The position numbers and the translations under genes were made by a program. Shown here one piece after another: positions 19,049-27,613 of a stretch of DNA of 64,000 bases (within the stretch, counting starts at the first letter, position 1; every line of letters begins with the position of its first letter). Below the pieces are notes generated by a model. That model had not been told where the DNA came from and ran no database searches. It was given only the letters and a program-made list of their open reading frames with translations. This DNA comes from Rhizobium sp. AQ_MP (GTDB lineage Bacteria > Pseudomonadota > Alphaproteobacteria > Rhizobiales > Rhizobiaceae), in contig NZ_JACJVI010000002.1 in assembly GCF_014237835.1 (NCBI RefSeq), positions 186,001-250,000 on the forward strand, read 5' to 3'.

Positions 19049-19677
19049 GACAGGCTCTCCTTTGGTGCGAACCAGTGGCCCTCGAGGCAGTTGCGCAGCC
19101 GCAGCCGGGCGCGATGCATGAGCACATGCAGATTGGTCGTGGTGATCCCGACCTCGGCGCAGATTTCCGATGTCTCCATCTCGACAAATTCGCGCATCAT
19201 GAAGACGCGACCCTGATCAGGGGGCAGATGGTCGAGGCAGGTCTCGAACACCCGCCAGAAATCCTTGCCCAGAAGTTCGACCTCGGGATTCCCCCAGTCG
19301 CTCGGCCTGTTTTCCGGTGCCCAGTGGCCCTTGGCATCGAAGTAGCGCGGTTCGTCCTCATCGGGAAAGTTGCCCAGCGGCATGGCGATCATCTGTGACT
19401 GGCGGCGCTTGAAGCGGATCTGGTCGGCAATCTTGTTGCGCAGGATGGCGAAAACCCAGGTGCGAAAGGCGGAGCGACCGGCAAATGCCTTGGCGTTGCG
19501 CAGGGCGCCGGCCAAGGCCTCCTGCACGGCATCTTCGGCAAGGCCGGGATCGGCAAGCTGGAGGCTTGCAAACCTGAGCATCCGCTCGCGCAGTTCCGCC
19601 ATGTAGACTGCATCGGCCAGAAAGGGTGCCGCCGCACCATTCCCACCTGTCATGTCCTGCTCACCCGCATTCCTCAT
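19045..19677 (-). CDS. ECF RNA polymerase sigma factor
   Basis: A sigma-70 family factor with region 2 (MLRFASLQLADPGLAEDAVQEALAGAL, then FRTWVFAILRNKIADQIR) and region 4 (LPPDQGRVFMMREFVEMETSEICAEVGITTTNLHVLMHRARLRLRNCLE). The linker with FDAKGHW and a W-rich segment, and the C-terminal GHWF, match the subgroup that pairs with small HxxxCxxC anti-sigma proteins. ATG at 19677 (210 residues) follows GGGGGATCAAG; the longer in-frame ATG at 19725 is possible but lies inside a perfect palindrome. Downstream targets may include the DUF3429 and FAD genes, as an inference from position. Confidence 0.88.
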   Translation of the reverse strand: MRNAGEQDMTGGNGAAAPFLADAVYMAELRERMLRFASLQLADPGLAEDAVQEALAGALRNAKAFAGRSAFRTWVFAILRNKIADQIRFKRRQSQMIAMPLGNFPDEDEPRYFDAKGHWAPENRPSDWGNPEVELLGKDFWRVFETCLDHLPPDQGRVFMMREFVEMETSEICAEVGITTTNLHVLMHRARLRLRNCLEGHWFAPKESLS

Positions 19678-19714
19678 CTTGATCCCCCGGGCATCGTCCG
19701 CGCCGTTCAGAGCC

Positions 19715-19732
19715 GCATGCCACATGGCATGC
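19715..19732. repeat. Perfect 18-base palindrome upstream of the sigma factor
   Basis: GCATGCCA and TGGCATGC flank a CA spacer, 38 bases before the chosen sigma factor start. It may be an operator or an mRNA hairpin in the leader. If translation began at ATG 19725 it would overlap the coding start. Confidence 0.5.
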
Positions 19733-19785
19733 CCCCGTTTGTCGTCGGTCCCCTGGAGGATCTTACAGGGCAGGCGAAAAAAATC

Positions 19786-20217
19786 TCATGTCAGAATGAT
19801 AACGAGGGCATAGGCCGCAAGCACAATGAGCGTGACGTTGCGACGGAGCGTCAGATACCAGGCCGGTTGGTCGCTCTTGCGATGGAAATCCAGATCTGCG
19901 GCGAGCATTCCCAGGAAAACGAAGGCCTGAATCGCGAGAGCTGTCTTGGGCGCAAAGGCAAAGAGCAGAAGCGCTCCGATTGCGGCGAGTGCCAGGATGT
20001 TGCTGACGAGCAGCATGACCTTGGGGCTCTGGCTGCGGTTCTGCGCCTGGCTCCAAAGGGTGCCGGCCATGAAGCAGGCTATCCCCGTCCCATAGGCCAT
20101 GAAGGCATTGGCGGCGAGCGAAGGCTGGTAGCCGAGCACCTGCGCCAAAGCGAGCGCCCAGAAGGGCAGCGCGCCGGAATAGGTGAGGAGTTTGGTGATG
20201 GTCGGATCGCGATACAT
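19786..20217 (-). CDS. DUF3429 membrane protein
   Basis: A 143-residue protein with about four to five membrane segments (LPFWALALAQVLGY, AYGTGIACFMAGTLW, VMLLVSNILALAAIGALLLFAF, ALAIQAFVFLGML and LIVLAAYALVIIL). It matches the DUF3429 family, of unknown function, which often lies beside photolyase, amine-oxidase-like and ECF sigma genes. Here it is only three bases downstream of the FAD gene, so the two are one operon, and the sigma factor follows. The function is unknown. Confidence 0.78.
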   Translation of the reverse strand: MYRDPTITKLLTYSGALPFWALALAQVLGYQPSLAANAFMAYGTGIACFMAGTLWSQAQNRSQSPKVMLLVSNILALAAIGALLLFAFAPKTALAIQAFVFLGMLAADLDFHRKSDQPAWYLTLRRNVTLIVLAAYALVIILT

Positions 20218-20220
20218 GGG

Positions 20221-21210
20221 TCAGGCTCCTTGCAAGCGGCGCTTCAGCCGTTCCGAGAGGGCCGTGGCGCTTTCGACAGCGGCCTCGACGCGGTTCCCGA
20301 GGCACCAGTCGCCGCAGGCGCCGAGGCCGAGGGCTTCATCGAAGAGGAAAGACTGGCCCGCCGGCTTCTCGACATTGGCGTAGCGCCAGCGGTGCAGGTC
20401 GATCCAGGTGGCGGCCGAGAGGTCCTGACCCATAAGCTGCTTGAGCGACTGGAGCATCTCGGCCTGTACCTCGCCGCGGTCGCGTTCCAGGTTGGCTTCG
20501 GCCCAATCGTTTCGGCTGTGGATGGTGAGTGCGGTCCTGTCGGATCGACCGGGCTTGCCTGCCTCAGCGGCAATCCAGCTGAGCACGGGATCCTCGATGC
20601 GCGCGGCCTCGAAGCCGAGGTCCAGCGGGCCTTCGAGGCCGATCATCAGGGTAAAGCAGCCGCTCATTTCGACGGTTTTCAGCGCGGCATTGCCAGCAAA
20701 GGTCTCCGGCATCAGCCTGATAGTCTGCGGGGCGGGGGCGGTGGAGACGACGAGATCGACGCGGCCAAGGTCATGGCCCTCGTTATCGCTCAGCGCCCAG
20801 CCCCCCTCGGATGCTGCAAGGCGCGCCACGGTCGTGTCCTTGCGGATATGGAGCCCATCGGCCAATCCGTTGGCAAAAGCGCTCATGCCGGGAACGCCGA
20901 CATAGCGAGGCTCAGGTGCGCGGGTGTCCGTCACAAGGCCGTCTGCTTTCAGCGTGTGAACTGCCTTTGGCCAGATGCCGGCATGGCCTTGTGCTACCGC
21001 TTGTTTCGCAGTCGCCTTGAGCGCCGGCGAGCGGGCGGTGAAATACTGGGCGCCGTGATCGAAGGCAAAACCCTCGCGTCGGCGGTTTGCCATGCGACCG
21101 CCGAGGCCCCGGCTCTTTTCGAAGATGGTGACGTCGGCAGCGTGTGAGATTGCCCGCGCGAGCGTGATGCCGGCAATCCCGGCTCCGATGATGGCAATGG
21201 ACGTCTTCAC
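20221..21210 (-). CDS. FAD-dependent amine-oxidase-like (renalase-type) oxidoreductase
   Basis: A 329-residue flavoprotein with the N-terminal dinucleotide motif IIGAGIAGITLARAI, the ligand segment GLGGRMANRR and the DHGAQYFTAR motif typical of renalase-like proteins. The C-terminal GACGDWCLGNRVEAAVESA segment closes the FAD site. Bacterial renalases oxidise isomeric forms of NAD(P)H; other members are uncharacterised. It heads a short operon with the DUF3429 gene next to the ECF sigma pair, which suggests a role in oxidative or photo-oxidative stress, but I cannot prove the link from sequence. Confidence 0.82.
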   Translation of the reverse strand: MKTSIAIIGAGIAGITLARAISHAADVTIFEKSRGLGGRMANRRREGFAFDHGAQYFTARSPALKATAKQAVAQGHAGIWPKAVHTLKADGLVTDTRAPEPRYVGVPGMSAFANGLADGLHIRKDTTVARLAASEGGWALSDNEGHDLGRVDLVVSTAPAPQTIRLMPETFAGNAALKTVEMSGCFTLMIGLEGPLDLGFEAARIEDPVLSWIAAEAGKPGRSDRTALTIHSRNDWAEANLERDRGEVQAEMLQSLKQLMGQDLSAATWIDLHRWRYANVEKPAGQSFLFDEALGLGACGDWCLGNRVEAAVESATALSERLKRRLQGA

Positions 21211-21255
21211 GCGGTCCCCTTCTCAAATGCTTGATGTGCTTGAGCTTTACGTTGT

Positions 21256-22152
21256 TCAGGCGCCAGCGGTTTTGCCGTCTTCGCTCGCTTCCAGCAGTGG
21301 CCGGATGAGAGGGTTCGGAAAGCGACGCCTCACTGTGACGGCAAAGAAGGATTCGATCATGCCGGGCAGGGCGTCGAACTCTACCAGCGTGCCGGCTTCG
21401 AGCTCGCCCTTGACGACGATCGGCGGCAGAACGGCTAGACCCGCCCCTTCGCGGGCCAGAAGACGCATCATCGCCATGTCGTCGACTTCCGCCGCGATCT
21501 GCGGGGTGATGCCGAGGCGCGCGACCAGCGCTTCGAATTGCGAGCGCACACCGCTTTCGAGCGTCGGCAGGATTACCGGATGCTCGGCGAGCAGATCGCC
21601 GAGTGTGGCGCCCGGTTTGCCGTAGGACGGCTTGCCGATCAGGCTGACGCGCTGCTGATAAACGTGTTGGGCGATGAAGGGGGTCACCGAGTCGGCCATC
21701 GGTGCCTGATTGAGGAGGACGATGTCGAGGTTCAGCGCTTCGAGCGCGCCGAGAAGCTCGCTGGTGCTGCCGGAGCGCAAGATCATATCTACGTCGGAGC
21801 GTCCCAGGATCGGGCGCAGGAACTCCATCTGGAAGTTGCGGGAGAGGGTGGCGAGCGCGCCGATGCGGATGGCACGGCGGGTTCTGCCGGTCTCCTTCAG
21901 CGTTTCCACAAGTTCTTCGCCGGCGGAAAAGATCGTGTCGGCATGGTCGAGAGCGATGCGACCTGCTTCCGTGAGATACAGCTGTCGACCACGACGCTCG
22001 AAGAGGGAATGGCCCAAGCGCTCTTCCAGCTGCTTGATCTGGATGGAGAGTGCCGATTGCGACAGATTCAGCCGTTCCGCCGTGCGCGTGAGATTACCAT
22101 CATGGGCGACGGCGCGGAAATAGCGGAGGTGGTGATAGTTCAGCTCTGACAT
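21256..22152 (-). CDS. LysR family regulator, probable control of dabBA
   Basis: A 298-residue LysR-type regulator with the NhaR-like start LNYHHLRYFRAVAHDGNLTRTAERLNLSQSALSIQIKQLE and a type 2 periplasmic-binding effector domain. It is divergent from dabB across 124 bases that hold two inverted repeats. The first repeat starts three bases before its own ATG, and there is no clear ribosome site, so autoregulation is likely. LysR genes next to DAB operons are known in autotrophs, where they respond to inorganic carbon supply; the same role here is inference. Confidence 0.85.
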   Translation of the reverse strand: MSELNYHHLRYFRAVAHDGNLTRTAERLNLSQSALSIQIKQLEERLGHSLFERRGRQLYLTEAGRIALDHADTIFSAGEELVETLKETGRTRRAIRIGALATLSRNFQMEFLRPILGRSDVDMILRSGSTSELLGALEALNLDIVLLNQAPMADSVTPFIAQHVYQQRVSLIGKPSYGKPGATLGDLLAEHPVILPTLESGVRSQFEALVARLGITPQIAAEVDDMAMMRLLAREGAGLAVLPPIVVKGELEAGTLVEFDALPGMIESFFAVTVRRRFPNPLIRPLLEASEDGKTAGA

Positions 22153-22154
22153 TA

Positions 22155-22200
22155 TTCTATTTTATAGAACGAATTTAGAGAAACAATGAATTTTTATTGT
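22155..22200. promoter_or_regulatory. Two inverted repeats between lysR and dabB, candidate LysR sites
   Basis: TTCTAT-TTT-ATAGAA (22155-22169) is a perfect palindrome that contains a T-N11-A LysR motif. ACAAT-N8-ATTGT (22183-22200) is a second inverted repeat 14 bases further on. Spaced sites of this kind fit the recognition and activation sites of LysR regulators. Confidence 0.6.
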
Positions 22201-22276
22201 GAACACGTCACTGATAACAGCTCTGTGAGATCGCCGCTGCCTCCTCCCATGCAGCGGACCAGCCCGGAGATGTCCC

Positions 22277-23860
22277 GTGATCCATGCTCTGCCGCTTCTC
22301 GCACCGCTATTGCTTGCCGGTGCTTCCTATTACGCCTTCAAGGCGCCCGGGCTTCGCCCGCGTCTCGCAATCCGCATTGCAGAATTCGCCGCGCTCGGCT
22401 CCATTCTTGTCGCGGTCCTTTCCGCGATTGTCCTCTTCCTCCAGGGGCCGGGCACCAGCCCGGCAATCGGCTACAGCTACTTCGCGCTAGCCTCGCAGCT
22501 TGACCTCGTCAGCCTGGTGATGCTGCTGCTTGTCTCCTTTATCGGCTGGGTGGTGCTGCGCTATGCCGGCACCTTCCTCGACGGGGAAGAGCGGCAGGGC
22601 CCTTTCACCGGCTGGATGACCGCGACGCTCGCCGCCGTCCTGCTGCTCGTCCAGTCTGGCACGCTGCTGCAGCTCGTCATCGGCTGGGTCGCGACCAGCC
22701 TGCTTCTCCATCAGCTGCTGCTCTTCTATCCGGAGCGGATCGCGGCCCAGCGGGCTGCGCGCAAGAAGTTCATCGTCTCGCGCACGGGTGATGCCGCGCT
22801 GATCGGCGCCGTCATCCTGCTTGCGATTTCCTTCGGCACCGGCGACATCGCGACGATCCTTGCCGCTGCGCGGGAAGGCGAGGGCCTCCCGCTGACGATT
22901 GCTGCCGCGGCGCTCTTTGCAGTCGCCGCACTTCTGAAGTCTGCGCAGTTCCCCACCCATGGCTGGTTGACAGAAGTCATGGAAACGCCGACGCCGGTCT
23001 CGGCCCTGCTGCATGCCGGCGTCGTCAATGCCGGCGGCTTCCTCCTGATCCGCTTTGCCGATGTCATGCTGCAGGCGCCGGTGGTGCTTGCGGTGCTGGT
23101 CATGGTCGGTGGCTTTACGGCGCTGTTCGGCAGTCTCGTGATGCTCACCCAGTCGGCGGTGAAGACCTCGCTCGCCTGGTCGACGGTCGCGCAGATGGGC
23201 TTCATGATCCTGCAGTGTGGCCTGGCACTCTTCCCGATCGCGCTGCTGCACATTGTCGCCCACTCGCTCTACAAGGCGCATGCCTTCCTCGCCTCGGGGT
23301 CGGCCATCGAGAAAGTCGCCTCGATACGGCGGCCAGGGCCAGTCGCGATCCCGAACGCCAAGGCTGTCGGCCGCGCCTTCCTGCTGGCTCTCGCGATCTA
23401 CGCCGTTATTGGTCTGCTGTTCGGCTTTGCCGACAAGCCGCCGCAGGCGCTTGCGCTCGGTGCGATCCTTATCTTCGGCGTCGCCTATCTGATCGCACAA
23501 GGTTTGGCCGACGCCGCCCCCCGGGCGCTCACCTGGCGAACCTCACTCTACTCGATCTCCGCGGCGACGGCCTATTTCGCTCTGCAGCGCATTTCCGACA
23601 AGCTGATGCTCGGGACGCTGCCGGCGACCCCGCAGCCCGGGCCGCTCGAATGGACGCTGATGCTGCTGGCCGTCGTTACCTTCGGCGTGGTCGCTGTCGC
23701 CCAGTCGCTCTTCCCGCTCTGGGCCTATCATCCGGCAGCAGCGGGCCTCAGGGTCCATCTCGCCAACGGCCTCTATGTGAATGCCCTCTTCGATCGCCTG
23801 CTCGGTGGCTGGACGCTTCCGCGCACCACCTCCGCAACGCCTGCTTCCGTGAAGGAGTGA
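22277..23860 (+). CDS. dabB: DabB, proton-conducting subunit of inorganic carbon transporter
   Basis: A 527-residue membrane protein of the NuoL/MrpA family with about 13-14 transmembrane segments. The antiporter core is visible in [40 protein letters not shown] and [19 protein letters not shown]. Because it is paired directly with a DUF2309 gene, it is DabB of a DAB pump (formerly annotated as NADH dehydrogenase subunit 5), which couples cation flow to carbon dioxide hydration. The start is GTG at 22277 with GGAGA upstream. It lies four bases before dabA. Confidence 0.9.
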   Translation: MIHALPLLAPLLLAGASYYAFKAPGLRPRLAIRIAEFAALGSILVAVLSAIVLFLQGPGTSPAIGYSYFALASQLDLVSLVMLLLVSFIGWVVLRYAGTFLDGEERQGPFTGWMTATLAAVLLLVQSGTLLQLVIGWVATSLLLHQLLLFYPERIAAQRAARKKFIVSRTGDAALIGAVILLAISFGTGDIATILAAAREGEGLPLTIAAAALFAVAALLKSAQFPTHGWLTEVMETPTPVSALLHAGVVNAGGFLLIRFADVMLQAPVVLAVLVMVGGFTALFGSLVMLTQSAVKTSLAWSTVAQMGFMILQCGLALFPIALLHIVAHSLYKAHAFLASGSAIEKVASIRRPGPVAIPNAKAVGRAFLLALAIYAVIGLLFGFADKPPQALALGAILIFGVAYLIAQGLADAAPRALTWRTSLYSISAATAYFALQRISDKLMLGTLPATPQPGPLEWTLMLLAVVTFGVVAVAQSLFPLWAYHPAAAGLRVHLANGLYVNALFDRLLGGWTLPRTTSATPASVKE

Positions 23861-23864
23861 ACCG

Positions 23865-26276
23865 ATGACCGATATGACCACTATCGACACCCTGCATGGC
23901 GAAGCGCTAGCCCGGGCGGCAGATCAGGCCGTGCGGGCGATCCCGCCGGCCTGGCCGCTGACGGCGACCGTTGCCGTCAACCCCTTCCTCGGCCAGATCA
24001 GCGAGACGCTGGATCATACCGCAGCCCGGCTGGCCCGGATCGGCGGCGTCCGGCTGGCCCTGCCACGCAAGCACTATGCCGACCTGTTCGCCAAGGGCGA
24101 GATCACGGACGAGGATCTGGTGGCAGCACTGCAGTCGAGCACGCTGTTCAACCGGATCGACCTGCCGGCGCTAAAGGCTGCCCTTGCCGAAGAGCCGCAG
24201 CCGGTTGCCGCACTCCCGACCATAGCGGAACTTGCCGCGCGGGCCACGGGCAAAGATTGGCCGGGTTTGATCTCCGAGCGGATCGGCACCTTTGCGGCCG
24301 GCTTCTTCGACCAGGGGCAGGCACTCTGGGCGGCATCCCGGCGCAACGGGCTCTATGCTGCCTGGCGCGCCTTTGCGACGCATGACCTGACGCCGGAGAT
24401 AATGGGGCTGAAGGGCTTCAGCATTCATGTCGACGAAACGCCGGAAACCCCTGAGGGGGCGATCGAGCGGGCCGCCGTTTCGCTCGGCCTCGGCGCCGAG
24501 CCCGGCACCTACTTCCATCAGCTTCTGCTGACCGTCGGCGGCTGGGCGCAGTATGCGCGGCACATCCAGTTCAAGGCGGAAGTCGAAGGCCGCACGGATA
24601 CGACGGCGCTCGAGCTGCTCGCGATCCGGCTGGTCTTCGAAGAGGCCCTTTACGCCCAGCACAAGACCGCGATCGAAAGCGAGTGGCAGCAGGTCCGGCG
24701 GAGCCATGCCGAGCCGGTCAGCCCTGATTTCGACACCATCGTCGACGGGCTGCTGCAGATGGCGGCGGAGCGGGCAACACAACGAAAGCTCGCTGCAACG
24801 CTTGCAGCACCCTCGACGGTCAAGGTCGCCGAGTTGCGGCCGGTGCTGCAGGCGGCCTTCTGCATCGACGTGCGGTCGGAAGTCTTCCGGCGCGCGCTCG
24901 AAAGCGTCGATCCGGCCGTTCGCACGCTCGGTTTTGCCGGCTTCTTCGGTCTCGGCGCCAGCCACAAGGGCTTTGCCTCCGACGTTGCCGAACATCGTCT
25001 GCCGGTTCTCCTGAAGCCCTCGGTCTTCAGCTGCAGCGCTGTGGATCACGACGAGGAAGCCGATCAGCAGGCGCGATTCAGCGCCCGCGCCACCCGCGCC
25101 TGGGGTCGCTTCAAACTCGCGGCCGTCTCCTCCTTCGCCTTCGTCGAGGCGATGGGTCCGGTCTATGCCGGCAAGCTGATGCGTGACGGTCTCGGTTTCG
25201 GCAAGGGCAAAGGTCCTGATGCAGCCAAGCCGCGCTTTGCGCCGAGCCTCGATCTGGATACCCGTGCGGTGGTTGCCGAAACGGTGCTGAAGGCGATGTC
25301 GCTGACGGAAGGTTTCGGCCGCTTCGTGCTGATCGCCGGCCACGGCGCCAATGTGGTCAACAACCCCTATGCCAGCGCCCTTCACTGCGGCGCCTGCGGC
25401 GGGTATGCGGGTGATGTCAACGCGCGTCTCTTGGCCGATCTCTTGAACGATCGCGCCGTGCGGGAAAAGCTTGTCGCCAACGGGATCGCCATCCCGGCCG
25501 ACACCGTCTTCCTCGGTGGCCTGCACGATACGACCACCGATACGGTGACACTGTTCGACGACGACCTCGAGAACGACATTCTGCCTCAAGACATCGTTCG
25601 CATCCGACAGTGGCTTGCCCAGGCCGGCAGCCTGACGCGGGCAGAGCGGGCGCGGCGTCTCCCGCGGGCGACGGCGGACCGTGTCATCGAGCGCAGCAAG
25701 GACTGGTCGGAAGTCCGGCCGGAGCTCGGACTTGCCGGGTGCCGCGCCTTTATCGCGGCACCGCGCTCGCGGACTGCAGGCCGGTCGCTGGAAGGTCAGG
25801 CCTTCCTGCACGACTATGTCTGGAAGAAGGATGAGGGCTTCAAGATCCTCGAACTCATCCTGACGGCTCCCGTCGTCGTCGCAAGCTGGATCAGCCTGCA
25901 GTATTTCGGCTCTTGCGTCGCGCCGTCGCTCTTTGGTGCCGGCAACAAGCTCCTGCACAATGTCGTTGGTGGCATCGGTGTCGTCGAGGGCAATGGCGGC
26001 AATATGCGCGCCGGGCTTCCCTGGCAGTCGGTGCATGATGGGGAGAATTTCGTCCACGAGCCGCTGCGGTTGACCGTTGCCGTCGAGGCGCCGAAGGAGG
26101 CGATCACCGACATCCTGAAGCGGCATGCCCAGGTGCGCGCCCTCTTCGACAATGGCTGGCTGCATCTCTTCGCGCTCGATGAGCAGGGGCAGATGGCCTG
26201 GCGCTATGCCGGCAATCTCGGCTGGACGGATGTCCGTCCTGGCGCTGCGGAGCTTCAACAGAAGGCCGCGAGCTGA
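23865..26276 (+). CDS. dabA: DabA (DUF2309), carbonic-anhydrase-like subunit of inorganic carbon transporter
   Basis: An 803-residue cytoplasmic-face protein of the DUF2309/UPF0753 family. The beta-carbonic-anhydrase-like zinc site is intact: Cys333 and Asp335 in FCIDVRSE, His493 in AGHGANV and Cys508 in LHCGACGG. In characterised systems DabA with DabB performs energy-coupled, one-way hydration of carbon dioxide to bicarbonate. It is full length and co-transcribed with dabB under the divergent LysR. In a heterotroph the bicarbonate would feed carboxylases when carbon dioxide is scarce, as inference. Confidence 0.92.
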   Translation: MTDMTTIDTLHGEALARAADQAVRAIPPAWPLTATVAVNPFLGQISETLDHTAARLARIGGVRLALPRKHYADLFAKGEITDEDLVAALQSSTLFNRIDLPALKAALAEEPQPVAALPTIAELAARATGKDWPGLISERIGTFAAGFFDQGQALWAASRRNGLYAAWRAFATHDLTPEIMGLKGFSIHVDETPETPEGAIERAAVSLGLGAEPGTYFHQLLLTVGGWAQYARHIQFKAEVEGRTDTTALELLAIRLVFEEALYAQHKTAIESEWQQVRRSHAEPVSPDFDTIVDGLLQMAAERATQRKLAATLAAPSTVKVAELRPVLQAAFCIDVRSEVFRRALESVDPAVRTLGFAGFFGLGASHKGFASDVAEHRLPVLLKPSVFSCSAVDHDEEADQQARFSARATRAWGRFKLAAVSSFAFVEAMGPVYAGKLMRDGLGFGKGKGPDAAKPRFAPSLDLDTRAVVAETVLKAMSLTEGFGRFVLIAGHGANVVNNPYASALHCGACGGYAGDVNARLLADLLNDRAVREKLVANGIAIPADTVFLGGLHDTTTDTVTLFDDDLENDILPQDIVRIRQWLAQAGSLTRAERARRLPRATADRVIERSKDWSEVRPELGLAGCRAFIAAPRSRTAGRSLEGQAFLHDYVWKKDEGFKILELILTAPVVVASWISLQYFGSCVAPSLFGAGNKLLHNVVGGIGVVEGNGGNMRAGLPWQSVHDGENFVHEPLRLTVAVEAPKEAITDILKRHAQVRALFDNGWLHLFALDEQGQMAWRYAGNLGWTDVRPGAAELQQKAAS

Positions 26277-26293
26277 CGTGGCTTGTCGTGGCT

Positions 26294-26327
26294 GCCGGTC
26301 CCCGGGCTCGGCAGCCCCGGGACCGGC
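26294..26327 (+). terminator. Strong hairpin after dabA
   Basis: A 15-base stem with one mismatch (arms beginning GCCGGTCCC and ending GGGACCGGC, loop CGGC) lies 18 bases after the dabA stop. Only TTA follows, so it is a probable but not classical terminator. Confidence 0.55.
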
Positions 26328-26470
26328 TTAAGGGCGAAACGGCCGGTTGGGCTCAAAACGGCAAGGTCTGCCAAACCTATCCTATAACTTTCGCCTGGGG
26401 GACCGATGCGTCGGTCTCTTGCTGCTGCAATGAAAAGATTTTTCGATCTTGTTCGACTTCCTCTCACATG

Positions 26471-26485
26471 TATGATGACTTCATA
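26471..26485. promoter_or_regulatory. Palindrome upstream of kduI, candidate GntR-type operator
   Basis: TATGA-TGACT-TCATA is a perfect inverted repeat 20 bases before the kduI start. Its form resembles operators of FCD-subfamily GntR regulators that control uronate genes in proteobacteria. No such regulator is encoded nearby. Confidence 0.45.
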
Positions 26486-26504
26486 AACATGCATGGGAGT
26501 TCCG

Positions 26505-27347
26505 ATGTCGCATACCGACTTCACCAATCGCTTTGCGATTAATCCAATCACTGCCGCGAGCTTCGGCACGGCTGAATTGCGCTCGAATTTTCTGCTGCCG
26601 CCTCTTTTCGTGCCCGACCACATTCAGCTGCATTACACCAATTACGACCGCATGATCGTCGGTGGTGCCGTGCCTGTGACGTCTGAACTGGTGCTGGAGA
26701 CGATCAAGCCGGCCGGCACGCCAGAACTCCTTGCACGGCGTGAACTGATCGCTGTGAACATAGGCGGCGCCGGCGTCGTGACGGTCGATGGCGAACGCTT
26801 CGAGGTCGGGACCCGCGACATGGTCTATGCCGGCATGGGATCTTCGGTCAGCTTCGCCTCCGTTTCGGCCGACCGGCCGGCAAAGTTCTATCTGCTGAGC
26901 GCGCCCGCCCATAGCCGGTATCCGGCACGACATATCGGGATCGGTGACGCGAAGCGGCTCGATCTCGGGGCGCAGGAGACGAGCAATGAACGTTCGATCT
27001 TCCAGTTCGTGCACCCCGAAGGTGTCAGGACCTGTCAGCTGGTGGTGGGAATGACCAGTCTCGCCAAGGGTTCCGTCTGGAACACCATGCCCTGCCATGT
27101 GCATGACCGCCGCATGGAGGTCTATCTCTATTTCGACATGGCGGAAAAGACGCGGGTCTTCCACCTTTTTGGCGAACCCGATGAGACGCGTCATCTCATC
27201 ATGAAAAACGAGGAAGCCGTTCTTTCTCCCGGTTGGTCGATCCATTCCGGTGCGGGCACTGCCAATTACTCATTCATCTGGGCGATGGCCGGCGACAATG
27301 TCGACTATACGGATGTGGATCCTGTCGCCATTGAGGATATGCGCTGA
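26505..27347 (+). CDS. kduI: 5-dehydro-4-deoxy-D-glucuronate isomerase
   Basis: A 280-residue cupin-type isomerase that converts 5-keto-4-deoxyuronate to 3-deoxy-D-glycero-2,5-hexodiulosonate during breakdown of pectin and other polyuronates. The zinc site is visible as H-x-H-x4-E in PCHVHDRRMEVY with a later histidine in WSIHSGAG. ATG at 26505 follows GGGAG; the ATG at 26493 is a longer in-frame option. It stands alone: kduD and lyase genes are absent from the window, so the pathway partners must lie elsewhere. Confidence 0.93.
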   Translation: MSHTDFTNRFAINPITAASFGTAELRSNFLLPPLFVPDHIQLHYTNYDRMIVGGAVPVTSELVLETIKPAGTPELLARRELIAVNIGGAGVVTVDGERFEVGTRDMVYAGMGSSVSFASVSADRPAKFYLLSAPAHSRYPARHIGIGDAKRLDLGAQETSNERSIFQFVHPEGVRTCQLVVGMTSLAKGSVWNTMPCHVHDRRMEVYLYFDMAEKTRVFHLFGEPDETRHLIMKNEEAVLSPGWSIHSGAGTANYSFIWAMAGDNVDYTDVDPVAIEDMR

Positions 27348-27364
27348 CACACGCCCAGAGCGTG

Positions 27365-27488
27365 TCCGGGATGCATGCTGCCTTGCTGCGCATTCAGGAT
27401 CGGCCATCCCGGATGCGCTTCTGCGCCACGCGTTTCAAATCCAGGTTGTAAATCGGGAGGTGGCGTTGGTGGCAGCTTGAGGCTGCCA
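27365..27488 (+). repeat. Two inverted repeats between kduI and the chemoreceptor
   Basis: TCCGGGATG (27365-27373) and CATCCCGGA (27405-27413) are perfect 9-base arms with a 31-base loop. TGGCAGC and GCTGCCA (27470-27488) form a tight 7-base hairpin with loop TTGAG. Either may end kduI transcription, but neither has a U-tract. Nothing else is evident in this gap. Confidence 0.4.
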
Positions 27489-27613
27489 ATTGATGGTTTT
27501 GAGAGCTTCTCATTAAGCTCATCTTAGTTCTCGCGTCCCATGATCCAAAAGATTCAGACATGGACATCGGGAAGTTCGTTTCGGCGTTTCCGATGTCGGA
27601 GGAGACCATCATC

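Noticed and set aside
19717..21147. 476-codon plus-strand open frame opposite the DUF3429 and FAD genes
   Set aside because: The minus strand has two genes with good motifs, membrane segments and short spacing; the plus-strand frame has none.
24171..26258. 695-codon minus-strand open frame opposite dabA
   Set aside because: Shadow of dabA, with no domain signature and no ribosome site.
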